DNA of 64,000 bases. It comes from JAYPUG01 sp038117265. Its GTDB lineage: Bacteria; Pseudomonadota; Alphaproteobacteria; UBA6615. The notes beneath the pieces were generated by a model, which saw only the letters and a program-made list of their open reading frames with translations, ran no database searches and was not told the origin of the DNA. Shown one piece after another: positions 8,139 to 15,729 of the stretch (position 1 is the stretch's first letter; the number at the start of each line of letters is the position of its first letter). The position numbers and the translations under genes were made by a program. The stretch is from assembly GCA_038117265.1 (NCBI GenBank), contig JAYOFO010000006.1, forward strand, positions 1 to 64,000, in the 5' to 3' direction.

Positions 8139-10214
8139 TCAGCGGCAGTCGAGGATGTAGTCACCCGCCGCGCTCAGGCTCGCGCGCATGCCGGGGTAGA
8201 CGACGATCGTCGTGGTGGGTTCTTCGATGATGGCCGGACCCGCGACCTGGGCGCCCGGCTCCAGGGTCTCGCCCCGGTAGATCGGCGTGTCGACACGGTT
8301 GGCATCGCCGAAGAAGCAGCTTCGCGTCGCGCTGGCCGCTGGCGTGTTGGTGGTGTCGATCGGGTCGGGCGCGGGCGGCGGGTCGAAGGGCCGGATCGAG
8401 ATCCGACCCTTCCAGTTCACGCATTCGACCGGGCTGTCCTCGTCGCGCACCGCATAGACCCGCTCGTGGGTCTGGTGGAAGGTCTCGATCAGGTTCGCCA
8501 CATCCTCGTCGTTTTCCAGACGGGGCTTCGGCAGAATCGTGTCGAGTTCCCAGACCTGGGCGCGGTAGCGCGCCTCGGCGAAGTATTCCACCGTAACCTG
8601 GGAGTCCGCCGCAATCCGCAACCCGTCACGGAAACCCATCAGTTCGGCCTCGATCTCGTCCAGCGCCGTGTTGACGCCTTCGCGGTCGAACCCGGTGGAA
8701 TCGGTGAACCGGCTGCGGGTCGCCTCGAACACGATCGAGGAATACTGCATACCGCACGCCGACAGGGCCGAGGCCGTGCGCGGCAGGATCACCGTGTCGC
8801 AACCCAGCTCCTTCGCGATCGGCATGATGTTGAAGCCGGCGGCACCGCCGCCGGCGACGATCACGCTCTCGCGCGGGTTCAGCCCATCGTTGACGGTAAT
8901 CTCGCCGATCGCCTTGATCATCAGCTCGTTGGCGATGACCATGATCGCGTGGGCGGTTTCGTCGATAGCCTTGCCCAGTGTCTGCGCGAATGCACCGATC
9001 ACCCGCTCGGCCGCGGCTCGGTCGAGCGACAACCGGCCGCCGTTGAAATAGTCGGGGTCGATATAGCCCAGCACCAATGCGGCATCGGTGACCGTGGGCT
9101 CGTTACCGCCGTTGCCGTAACAGGCTGGGCCGGGAACGGAGCCCGCGGATTGGGGCCCGACCCGCAACAGGCCGCCCGCATCGACCCAGGCGATCGAGCC
9201 ACCCCCGGCGCCGATCGAGCGCACGTCGACGGTTGAAGCGCCGATGATGTCGCCCAGCCAGCGCTGGCCGAGCCAGCTGTCGCGCGAGTAGACGAGCTGA
9301 CCATCGCGCACCAGCCCCACGTCGAAGGTCGTGCCGCCCGTGTCGCAGACGATGGCGTCGCCACCCATCCGCTCGAGCGCGGAGTAGGCACGTGCGGCCA
9401 CCGGCGCCATGGCGGGCCCAGACTTCAGCGTGTTGATGGGGCGCTCGACCAGGGTCTCGACCTCCTGGCAGCCGCCGACCGAGGTCGAGACCAGAAGGTC
9501 GCCGGTGAATCCGGCGTCGCGGAGATCGGACTGCATCTGACGCAGATGTGCCTGCATCAGCGGTTTCAGCGAAGCGTCGATGGCCGTCGCCGATGCGCGT
9601 CGATACTCGCGCAGGATCGGCGCGAGCCGGTGAGAGAGCGTGTAGGGGACGCCCGGCAGAACCTCATCGATCAGCTCGCCGATGCGCGCCTCGTGGCTGT
9701 CGTTGGCGATCGACCAGAGCAGCGAGACGGCGATCGCCTCGAACCCGCGGTCGCGGATCGTCTGCAGCACGCTGCGCACCTGCGCCTCGTCGAGCGGGCG
9801 CACCACCTCGCCGCCGGCACCGATTCGTTCGTCGATCTCGAACGTGTAGCGGCGCGGGATATAGGGCTGGGGGTAGTCGTAGCTGTAGTCGTGAGGCCCG
9901 TGCTTGCCGCCCTCCTTGAAGAGCAGCACGTCGCGGAACCCCGTGGTGGTGAGAAAGGCCGTGCGTGCCGTCTGCTTGGTCACGATCGCGTTGGTCGCGC
10001 GGGTCGTGCCGTAGATCAGGATGTCGGTGTTGGCGAGCAGGTCGCGCGTCGGCTGCCCGACGGCTTCGGCCACGACATCGAGCGCGGCGAACATGCCTTC
10101 CGAGATTCGGGCGGGCGTGGTCAGCGCCTTGCCGACATGGAAGCGATCATCCTCGTCCAGCAGGACCATGTCGGTGAAGGTGCCGCCCGTGTCGACGGCA
10201 ATACGGAAACCCAT
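8139..10214 (-). CDS. hyuA: Hydantoinase A/oxoprolinase family protein
   Basis: 691-residue HyuA-type subunit. The N-terminal phosphate-binding block DTGGTFTD is at residues 8-15, and the second nucleotide block CDTGGTTFDVGLV lies near the middle, followed by the Gly-rich GAGGGSIAWVDAGG stretch and GPACYGNGG, all typical of the ASKHA-like hydantoinase/oxoprolinase A family. It binds and hydrolyses ATP to activate a ring amide, partnered by HyuB just downstream. The ATG at 10214 has a GGGGAGA site. It is divergent from an isochorismatase-fold hydrolase resembling N-carbamoylsarcosine amidase, which fits a hydantoin-ring-opening role over glutathione-cycle oxoprolinase, but this is inference. 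Confidence 0.9.
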   Translation of the reverse strand: MGFRIAVDTGGTFTDMVLLDEDDRFHVGKALTTPARISEGMFAALDVVAEAVGQPTRDLLANTDILIYGTTRATNAIVTKQTARTAFLTTTGFRDVLLFKEGGKHGPHDYSYDYPQPYIPRRYTFEIDERIGAGGEVVRPLDEAQVRSVLQTIRDRGFEAIAVSLLWSIANDSHEARIGELIDEVLPGVPYTLSHRLAPILREYRRASATAIDASLKPLMQAHLRQMQSDLRDAGFTGDLLVSTSVGGCQEVETLVERPINTLKSGPAMAPVAARAYSALERMGGDAIVCDTGGTTFDVGLVRDGQLVYSRDSWLGQRWLGDIIGASTVDVRSIGAGGGSIAWVDAGGLLRVGPQSAGSVPGPACYGNGGNEPTVTDAALVLGYIDPDYFNGGRLSLDRAAAERVIGAFAQTLGKAIDETAHAIMVIANELMIKAIGEITVNDGLNPRESVIVAGGGAAGFNIMPIAKELGCDTVILPRTASALSACGMQYSSIVFEATRSRFTDSTGFDREGVNTALDEIEAELMGFRDGLRIAADSQVTVEYFAEARYRAQVWELDTILPKPRLENDEDVANLIETFHQTHERVYAVRDEDSPVECVNWKGRISIRPFDPPPAPDPIDTTNTPAASATRSCFFGDANRVDTPIYRGETLEPGAQVAGPAIIEEPTTTIVVYPGMRASLSAAGDYILDCR

Positions 10215-10322
10215 TTTTCAAACTCTCCCCGTTGATGGGCATGCCCTGTTATTTTTCTGCAGGCCGGCACGCCGTGGTTAAATACTCCGATACCAGGACG
10301 TCCGGTGCAATGGAGAACGGGA

Positions 10323-10961
10323 ATGGACTACGCCGAACGGGGATATGGCGACAAGGCCGTGGGCTGGGGGCAGCGGCCGGGCGTGGTCGTCGTCGACTTC
10401 CAGCGCGGCTTCACCGATCCGGCATTCCGGATGGGCGGCGCCCCCATGATCGACCGGGCGGTCGAGAACACGGTCGCGGTGATGAAGGGGGCCAAGGCGG
10501 CCGGTTTCCCGATTGCCGCCTGCGCGATGGGCTATCACTCGCCCGCCGCGATGCCGCACTGGAAGATCGCGCCCCTGCGCGAAGAGTTGATCGCCGGCCA
10601 TCCTTCGGTCGAGCTCGACCCCCGGATTGCGGCGGCGGAGCCCGACCTCGTCGTGATGAAGGGCGCGCCCTCGATCTTCTTCAACACGCAAGTGACCCCC
10701 TTCCTGATCGGCCACGGGGTCGACACGGTCGTGGTCACCGGCTGCATCACCTCGGGCTGCGTGCGTGCCTCGGTCATCGACAGCTTCAGCCTCGGTTTCC
10801 GCACGATCGTGCCCGAGGACTGCGTCGGCGATCACGAAGAGGAGCCCCATATCGCGAACCTGCGCGACGTGGAGCGGCGGTATGCGGACGTGGTCGATGC
10901 GGCCGCCGTGATCGATGCCTTCGAGAGCCTGAGCCGGCGCAACGCGTCGGGCGCCGACTGA
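10323..10961 (+). CDS. Isochorismatase-fold cysteine hydrolase, N-carbamoylsarcosine amidase-like
   Basis: 212-residue cysteine hydrolase with the family triad: Asp25 (VVVVDFQRGF), Lys113 (VVMKGAPS) and nucleophile Cys146 in VTGCITSGCVRAS, with a cis-peptide-type VTG just before. The GCxTSGCVRA signature is that of N-carbamoylsarcosine amidohydrolases. The enzyme would split an N-carbamoyl compound to an amine, CO2 and ammonia. The ATG at 10323 follows GGAGAACGGGA; an ATG at 10305 would add six residues. It is divergent from hyuA/hyuB and 53 bp upstream of fhs, so it may take the product of HyuAB, but nicotinamidase-like or other amide substrates cannot be excluded. Confidence 0.85.
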   Translation: MDYAERGYGDKAVGWGQRPGVVVVDFQRGFTDPAFRMGGAPMIDRAVENTVAVMKGAKAAGFPIAACAMGYHSPAAMPHWKIAPLREELIAGHPSVELDPRIAAAEPDLVVMKGAPSIFFNTQVTPFLIGHGVDTVVVTGCITSGCVRASVIDSFSLGFRTIVPEDCVGDHEEEPHIANLRDVERRYADVVDAAAVIDAFESLSRRNASGAD

Positions 10962-11014
10962 CGGCCGGCTCGGCGAACCGCATATCTGACGAGAGCTCCT
11001 GGAGACGACGCACG

Positions 11015-12703
11015 ATGACCAGTGCCCGCACGCTGCCGCCCGATATCGAGATTGCGCGCGCCGCGCAGACGAAGCCGATCGACGAGATCGGCGCACGCCT
11101 CGGCATTCCGGCAACCCATTTGCATCCCTACGGCTCGAACAAGGCAAAGGTTGATGTCGGGTTCCTGGCCAAGGGCGCGGCGCGCCCGCGCGGCAAGCTG
11201 ATCCTGGTTACGGCCATTACCCCGACGCCGGCGGGCGAGGGCAAGACGACCACGACGGTGGGGCTGGGCGACGGGCTGAACCGGATCGGCAAGAACGCGC
11301 TGATCTGTATCCGCGAACCGTCGCTGGGGCCGTGCTTCGGCATGAAGGGTGGGGCTGCGGGCGGCGGTTACGCGCAGGTCGTGCCCATGGAGGACATCAA
11401 CCTCCACTTCACCGGCGACATGCACGCGATCGGGGCGGCGCACAACCTGCTGAGCGCGATGGTGGACAACCACGTCCATTGGGACAACGCGCTGGGGCTC
11501 GACCCGCGGCGCATCACCTGGCGGCGGGTGCTGGACATCAACGACCGCGTGCTGCGCAACGTCGTGCTCGGGCTCGGCGGCCCGCCTCACGGCATTCCGC
11601 GCGAGAGTGGTTTCGACCTGACGGTCGCTTCCGAGGTGATGGCGATCTTCTGCCTCGCGACCTCTCTCGAAGACCTAGAACGAAGACTAGGGGCGATCGT
11701 CGTCGGCGAGACACGCGACGGCGACGCGGTTCGCGCGCGCGACGTGATGGCCGACGGCGCGATGACCGTCCTGCTCAAGGACGCACTGATGCCGAACCTG
11801 GTGCAGACCCTCGAGAACAACCCGGCCTTCGTCCATGGCGGGCCGTTCGCGAACATCGCCCATGGTTGCAATTCGGTGATGGCGACCGATACGGCGTTGC
11901 GGCTTGCCGACTATGTGGTGACCGAGGCGGGATTCGGCGCCGACCTGGGCGCGGAGAAGTTCTTCGACATCAAGTGCCGCAAGGCGGGGCTCGAGCCCGC
12001 GGCGGCGGTGATCGTGGCGACCGTCCGCGCGCTGAAGATGCATGGCGGGGTCAAGCTGGAGGATCTCGGGAGCGAGAACGTGGGGGCCGTGACGCAGGGC
12101 CTCGCGAATCTGCGCCGGCACATCGAGAACGTCCGGCGGTTCGGGGTGCCGTGCGTGGTCGCGATCAACCGGTTCACCGCCGACAGCGATGCCGAGATCG
12201 ATGCGATCCGCCAGGGTGTCGCCCATCTCGGGGTCGAGACGGTCGAGTGCACCCACTGGGCCGACGGCTCGGCGGGAACCGAAGCGCTGGCCCATGCCGT
12301 TGCCGCGCTCGCCGACCGCGGCGACGCCGAGTTCCGGACGCTGTATTCCGACGACACCGACCTGTTCGGCAAGATCAACACGATCGCGCGCGACATCTAC
12401 GGTGCGAGCGAGGCGATTGCCGACAAGCGCGTCCGCGATCAGCTTCGCGCCTGGGAGGCGGCGGGGTTCGGCCACCTGCCGGTGTGCATGGCCAAGACTC
12501 AGTACAGCTTCTCGACCGACCCCAACCTGAAGGGCGCGCCGTCGGACCATGTGGTGCCGGTGCGCGAGGTGCGCCTGCAGGCGGGGGCCGAGTTCGTCGT
12601 CGCCATCTGCGGCGACATCATGACCCTCCCGGGCCTGCCGCGCGAACCCGCGGCGAACCGCATTCGCCTCGACGATGACGGGCTGGTCGAGGGTCTGTTC
12701 TAG
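11015..12703 (+). CDS. fhs: Formate--tetrahydrofolate ligase
   Basis: 562 residues, close to the family's usual 555-560. Ligates formate to tetrahydrofolate using ATP, giving 10-formyl-THF. The P-loop-like TPAGEGKTTTT lies at residues 71-81, and the highly conserved EPSLGPCFGMKGGAAGGG block and GGPPHGIPRESGFDLTVASE region follow. GGAGA at 11001-11005 precedes the ATG. It follows the carbamoylsarcosine-amidase-like gene in the same direction, suggesting that C1 units from an N-methyl or formyl compound feed into it. Its TAG stop overlaps the stop of the convergent acyl-CoA dehydrogenase in the sequence CTAG (12700-12703). Confidence 0.97.
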   Translation: MTSARTLPPDIEIARAAQTKPIDEIGARLGIPATHLHPYGSNKAKVDVGFLAKGAARPRGKLILVTAITPTPAGEGKTTTTVGLGDGLNRIGKNALICIREPSLGPCFGMKGGAAGGGYAQVVPMEDINLHFTGDMHAIGAAHNLLSAMVDNHVHWDNALGLDPRRITWRRVLDINDRVLRNVVLGLGGPPHGIPRESGFDLTVASEVMAIFCLATSLEDLERRLGAIVVGETRDGDAVRARDVMADGAMTVLLKDALMPNLVQTLENNPAFVHGGPFANIAHGCNSVMATDTALRLADYVVTEAGFGADLGAEKFFDIKCRKAGLEPAAAVIVATVRALKMHGGVKLEDLGSENVGAVTQGLANLRRHIENVRRFGVPCVVAINRFTADSDAEIDAIRQGVAHLGVETVECTHWADGSAGTEALAHAVAALADRGDAEFRTLYSDDTDLFGKINTIARDIYGASEAIADKRVRDQLRAWEAAGFGHLPVCMAKTQYSFSTDPNLKGAPSDHVVPVREVRLQAGAEFVVAICGDIMTLPGLPREPAANRIRLDDDGLVEGLF

Positions 12704-13908
12704 AAGCCGTACAGGCTGGCGTTCTCCTGCGAGGCGATTGCGCGTACGGCCCGCAGCAGGCAGAGCTGGTTGGTGCCGTCGGAATGCAGGAAGCTGGTGG
12801 CGTCGCGCAGATACTTCTCGACGGGGTGCTCGTACATGATGCTGGCACCGCCCAGGACTTCGGCGGCCAGCCGGCAGCTTTCGAACGCGGCTTCGGATGC
12901 GTTCACCTTGGCCAGCAGACCGTGGACCCGTGCGTCGGGGTGGTGACGGTCGGCGAGCCACGCCGCCTTCCAGATCTGCAGCCGCGCCGCGTCGAGCAGC
13001 ATCGCCATGCGTCCGAGCAGCAACGCTACCGCCTGGTGCTCGATGATCGGCTTGCCGCCCTGGACCCGTTTCTTGGCATGGTCGAGCGCGTACTCGTAGG
13101 CCGCACGGCCGACACCGAGCACGGTCGCTGCCGCCTCGGCCTTGCTGCCGGGCAGGTACTTGCTCCGCAACTCCGCCAGCATGCCTTCGCCGACGAGAAG
13201 GTTGGTGGCCGGCACGCGGCAATCCTCGAGATGGAACGTGCCGTTGGTGGCGAGCCGCTGGCTGCCCTTCTCGTGGAAGAAACCGACCCGGAAGCCCGGC
13301 GTGTCGTGGGGAACGACGAACACCGCGCCTCCCTCGCTCAGCGTGGCGTCCATGTCGGTGCGCGCGACGATGAAATAGAGCTTCGCCATCGAACCGTTGG
13401 AGATGTAGCGCTTGGTGCCGTTGAGGATGTAGTCGTCGCCATCGCGGACGGCCGACATGCGCATGTTGATGTCGGGCGAATCGTAGTAGCCCTGATGGTC
13501 GGAGCCGACACCCTCCTCGGTGATGCCGATTGCCGTGGTCGATTCGGGATCGGCGACGAAGGCCGGGATGAACCGCGCCTGCTGCTCCGGCGTCATCGCA
13601 TCGGCGAACAGGTGGGCGCATTTCCAGCACTGGTCCATGATCACCGCGAAGCCGAGATCGCCGACGCCGAGCTCCTCGCCGACCACACACATGGTCATGA
13701 TGTCGGCGCCGGCGCCGCCAAACTTCTCAGGGACACCGAGGGTGCGCAGGCCCAGCGCGTCGGCCTCGCGAATCCAGTCCCACGGAATGCGCTCTTCGGC
13801 CGTCGGCAGGCGGTCGCGGCGCTGGGCGTCAGGCTTGATCACGTTCTCGGTGAAGTCCCGCGCGATGTCGCGCCAGCGCAGCTGGTCGTCGGTGATCTGG
13901 AAATCCAT
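12700..13908 (-). CDS. Acyl-CoA dehydrogenase family protein with Asp at the catalytic Glu position
   Basis: 402-residue FAD-dependent enzyme of the acyl-CoA dehydrogenase superfamily, with N-terminal helical, central beta (GITEEGVGSDHQG, FAD/substrate loop) and C-terminal helical domains. In the segment matching the MCAD catalytic loop (IYEGT), this protein has HSDGT, placing Asp377 where Glu376 normally acts as base. Nitroalkane oxidase uses Asp at this position, and cyclohexanecarboxyl-CoA-type dehydrogenases also use Asp, so the substrate may not be an ordinary fatty acyl-CoA. The start at 13908 (MDFQITDDQ) follows a GGGGGAA site; the longer frame up to 14781 overlaps the cupin gene. Convergent with fhs, divergent from the cupin. 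Confidence 0.88.
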   Translation of the reverse strand: MDFQITDDQLRWRDIARDFTENVIKPDAQRRDRLPTAEERIPWDWIREADALGLRTLGVPEKFGGAGADIMTMCVVGEELGVGDLGFAVIMDQCWKCAHLFADAMTPEQQARFIPAFVADPESTTAIGITEEGVGSDHQGYYDSPDINMRMSAVRDGDDYILNGTKRYISNGSMAKLYFIVARTDMDATLSEGGAVFVVPHDTPGFRVGFFHEKGSQRLATNGTFHLEDCRVPATNLLVGEGMLAELRSKYLPGSKAEAAATVLGVGRAAYEYALDHAKKRVQGGKPIIEHQAVALLLGRMAMLLDAARLQIWKAAWLADRHHPDARVHGLLAKVNASEAAFESCRLAAEVLGGASIMYEHPVEKYLRDATSFLHSDGTNQLCLLRAVRAIASQENASLYGF

Positions 13909-14061
13909 GCTGTTCCCCCTGTTTGTCCGGCCGGCATCGGCGACGCGGCTATCATCCGGCAAGCGCGGAAGGGACGCAATTGATGGGGGGGAGATGGACT
14001 CCGCGGCCGTTTCGCGCGAGGTTTGGCGAATAGCAACGAACGCCAGCGGGAGAGGTTCGGC

Positions 14062-14898
14062 ATGGTCGAACGCGCACATTTCACCCATATCGACGAGGTC
14101 ACGCCCGAGAACATGGACAAGGGCGATGGCTGGTTCATCACCGAGTTCCGGCTGCCCTTCAGCGGGCGCGAAGGCAGCGCGACGACCATGTTCCACGCGC
14201 GTTTCATGCCCGGAGCCATTCACAAGAAGCACCGGCACGAGAATTGCGAAGAGATCTATTTCATCGTCTCGGGCCACGGCATCGCCGGTGCGGGCGGCGC
14301 GACCGAAGAGGTGCGTCCAGGCCACTTCCACTATGTGCCGGCCGACACCGAGCACTGGCTGATCAATCTCGACGAAAACGAGCCGATCGAGGTGGTGGGC
14401 TGGTATCTCGGGGCGGGCAGCGTCGTGGAGACCGGCTATGCCTATATGGGCGACGTGACGGATGCGGACGCCCACGGCCCTCACAGCGGCTATGACGTGG
14501 GTGCGCTGTCGCATTACGAAGATGCGGCAGCCGAGGCGGGAGACGCCGGCGCCGGCTGGGCGATGTCCGAGTTCCGCACCGGTCTCGGCGAGCGCCAGGG
14601 CATCGGCCATACGGCGTGGCGCAGCGTCATCGCAAAGGGCGAGGCCCACAAGGTCCACCGCAACGCCAATGCGGACACCTTCGTGTTCGTCGTTTCGGGC
14701 GCCGGGCGCGCGGGTGTCGGCGAGGAGGTTGTCGACGTGCGGTCGGGAAGCTGCATCCATGTGCCGGCCGGCGCGGCCCACTGGCTTGAGGGGGGCTCTG
14801 CCGAGCCGCTCGTTGCCGTCGGCCTGTATGACGGTGCGGGCTCGGTTGTGGCCAGCGGCTACGAGTTCCTCGGCGAGGTGCCCGCGGCGGCAGAGTGA
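14062..14898 (+). CDS. Two-domain cupin protein
   Basis: 278 residues forming two cupin barrels. The first (about 30-120) has metal motif 1, HKKHRHENCEEIYF, and motif 2, PGHFHYVPADTEHW. The second (about 170-265) has HKVHRNANADTFVF and SGSCIHVPAGAAHW, lacking the motif-1 Glu, so its metal site may be weak. This bicupin layout occurs in dioxygenases, isomerases and regulatory binding proteins; function is unknown here. GGGAGAGG at 14048-14055 places the ATG at 14062; a TTG at 14023 is less likely. It is flanked by an acyl-CoA dehydrogenase (divergent) and an enoyl-CoA hydratase (convergent). Confidence 0.82.
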   Translation: MVERAHFTHIDEVTPENMDKGDGWFITEFRLPFSGREGSATTMFHARFMPGAIHKKHRHENCEEIYFIVSGHGIAGAGGATEEVRPGHFHYVPADTEHWLINLDENEPIEVVGWYLGAGSVVETGYAYMGDVTDADAHGPHSGYDVGALSHYEDAAAEAGDAGAGWAMSEFRTGLGERQGIGHTAWRSVIAKGEAHKVHRNANADTFVFVVSGAGRAGVGEEVVDVRSGSCIHVPAGAAHWLEGGSAEPLVAVGLYDGAGSVVASGYEFLGEVPAAAE

Positions 14899-14916
14899 CC
14901 CCTCGTCGGGATTGCT

Positions 14917-15729
14917 TCAGTCCAGATCGCGGAACGGCGCCTCGCGCTCGTCCAGGAATTCGCGCAAGGGCTTTTCCTTGAGCTTGCGCATCCATTCGCG
15001 CCCGTGCGGCGAGGCGTGCAGGGTCGAGATCGTCTCGACATTGTAGCGCCACGAGCTCGTGAGGCCCGCCGTCTCTTGGTAGTGGTTGAGCGAGGCTTTG
15101 GCGAACTTGATTGCCGGCCCCGGCATTCGGGCGAGCTTGCGCGCCAGCCGGCGCGCCTCGTCCATCAGCCGGTCAGCCGGGACGGCCCGGTTGACCAGGT
15201 GGATGCGCTCGGCCTCGCGGCCGTCGATCATGTCGCCGGTGTACATCAGCCAGCGCACGTGCCGGATCGGCACGGTCCAGGGCATCATTAGTGAGGGCGG
15301 CCCCGAGGCGTGCCGCACCTCGGGCTCTCCGAGCATCGCGTCTTCCGCCGCGATGGCGAGGTCGCAGCACATGGCAAGCTCGAGGCCGCCGGCGAGCGCG
15401 TAGCCGTTGATCGCGGCGATGACTGGTACCTCGGAATCCCAGATCGTGCGCAGGCGTTCGCAGTTCGCCGACATGTCGGTGCGCCAGCCCTCGGTGTCCA
15501 TCTCGAAATCGTCGCTGATCAGGTCGAAGCCCGTGGTGAAGGCGCGTCCTGCGCCGGTCAGGATCAGGGCCCGGATGTTCGGATCGGCCTGCGCGTCGCG
15601 GACGGCCGCGTCGATGGCGTCGAGCAGGTCGAGGTCGAGCGCGTTCAACTTGTCCGGCCGGTTCATGATGAGGGTCGCGAACGCGTCGTCAGGGTCGCGC
15701 TCGATGAGGAGTACGGGGGCGTCGCTCAT
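14917..15729 (-). CDS. Enoyl-CoA hydratase/isomerase family protein
   Basis: 270-residue crotonase-fold protein. The first oxyanion-hole segment is GAGRAFTTGFDL, and the second is INGYALAGGLELAMCCDLAIA; LGEPEVRHASGPP follows where the catalytic Glu of hydratases sits. The start overlaps the stop of the upstream acyl-CoA ligase by four bases, so the two are translationally coupled. A ligase plus crotonase pair recalls feruloyl-CoA synthetase/hydratase-lyase, but hydration of another acyl-CoA is equally possible. Cytosolic. Confidence 0.87.
   Translation of the reverse strand: MSDAPVLLIERDPDDAFATLIMNRPDKLNALDLDLLDAIDAAVRDAQADPNIRALILTGAGRAFTTGFDLISDDFEMDTEGWRTDMSANCERLRTIWDSEVPVIAAINGYALAGGLELAMCCDLAIAAEDAMLGEPEVRHASGPPSLMMPWTVPIRHVRWLMYTGDMIDGREAERIHLVNRAVPADRLMDEARRLARKLARMPGPAIKFAKASLNHYQETAGLTSSWRYNVETISTLHASPHGREWMRKLKEKPLREFLDEREAPFRDLD

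Noticed and set aside
7110..9236. 708-codon plus-strand open frame
   Set aside because: Antisense to hyuB and hyuA; no recognisable domain, composition typical of a shadow.
10237..10246. GGGCATGCCC palindrome between hyuA and the amidase gene
   Set aside because: Ten perfect bases but short and GC-rich, so likely by chance at this composition; no linked promoter elements.
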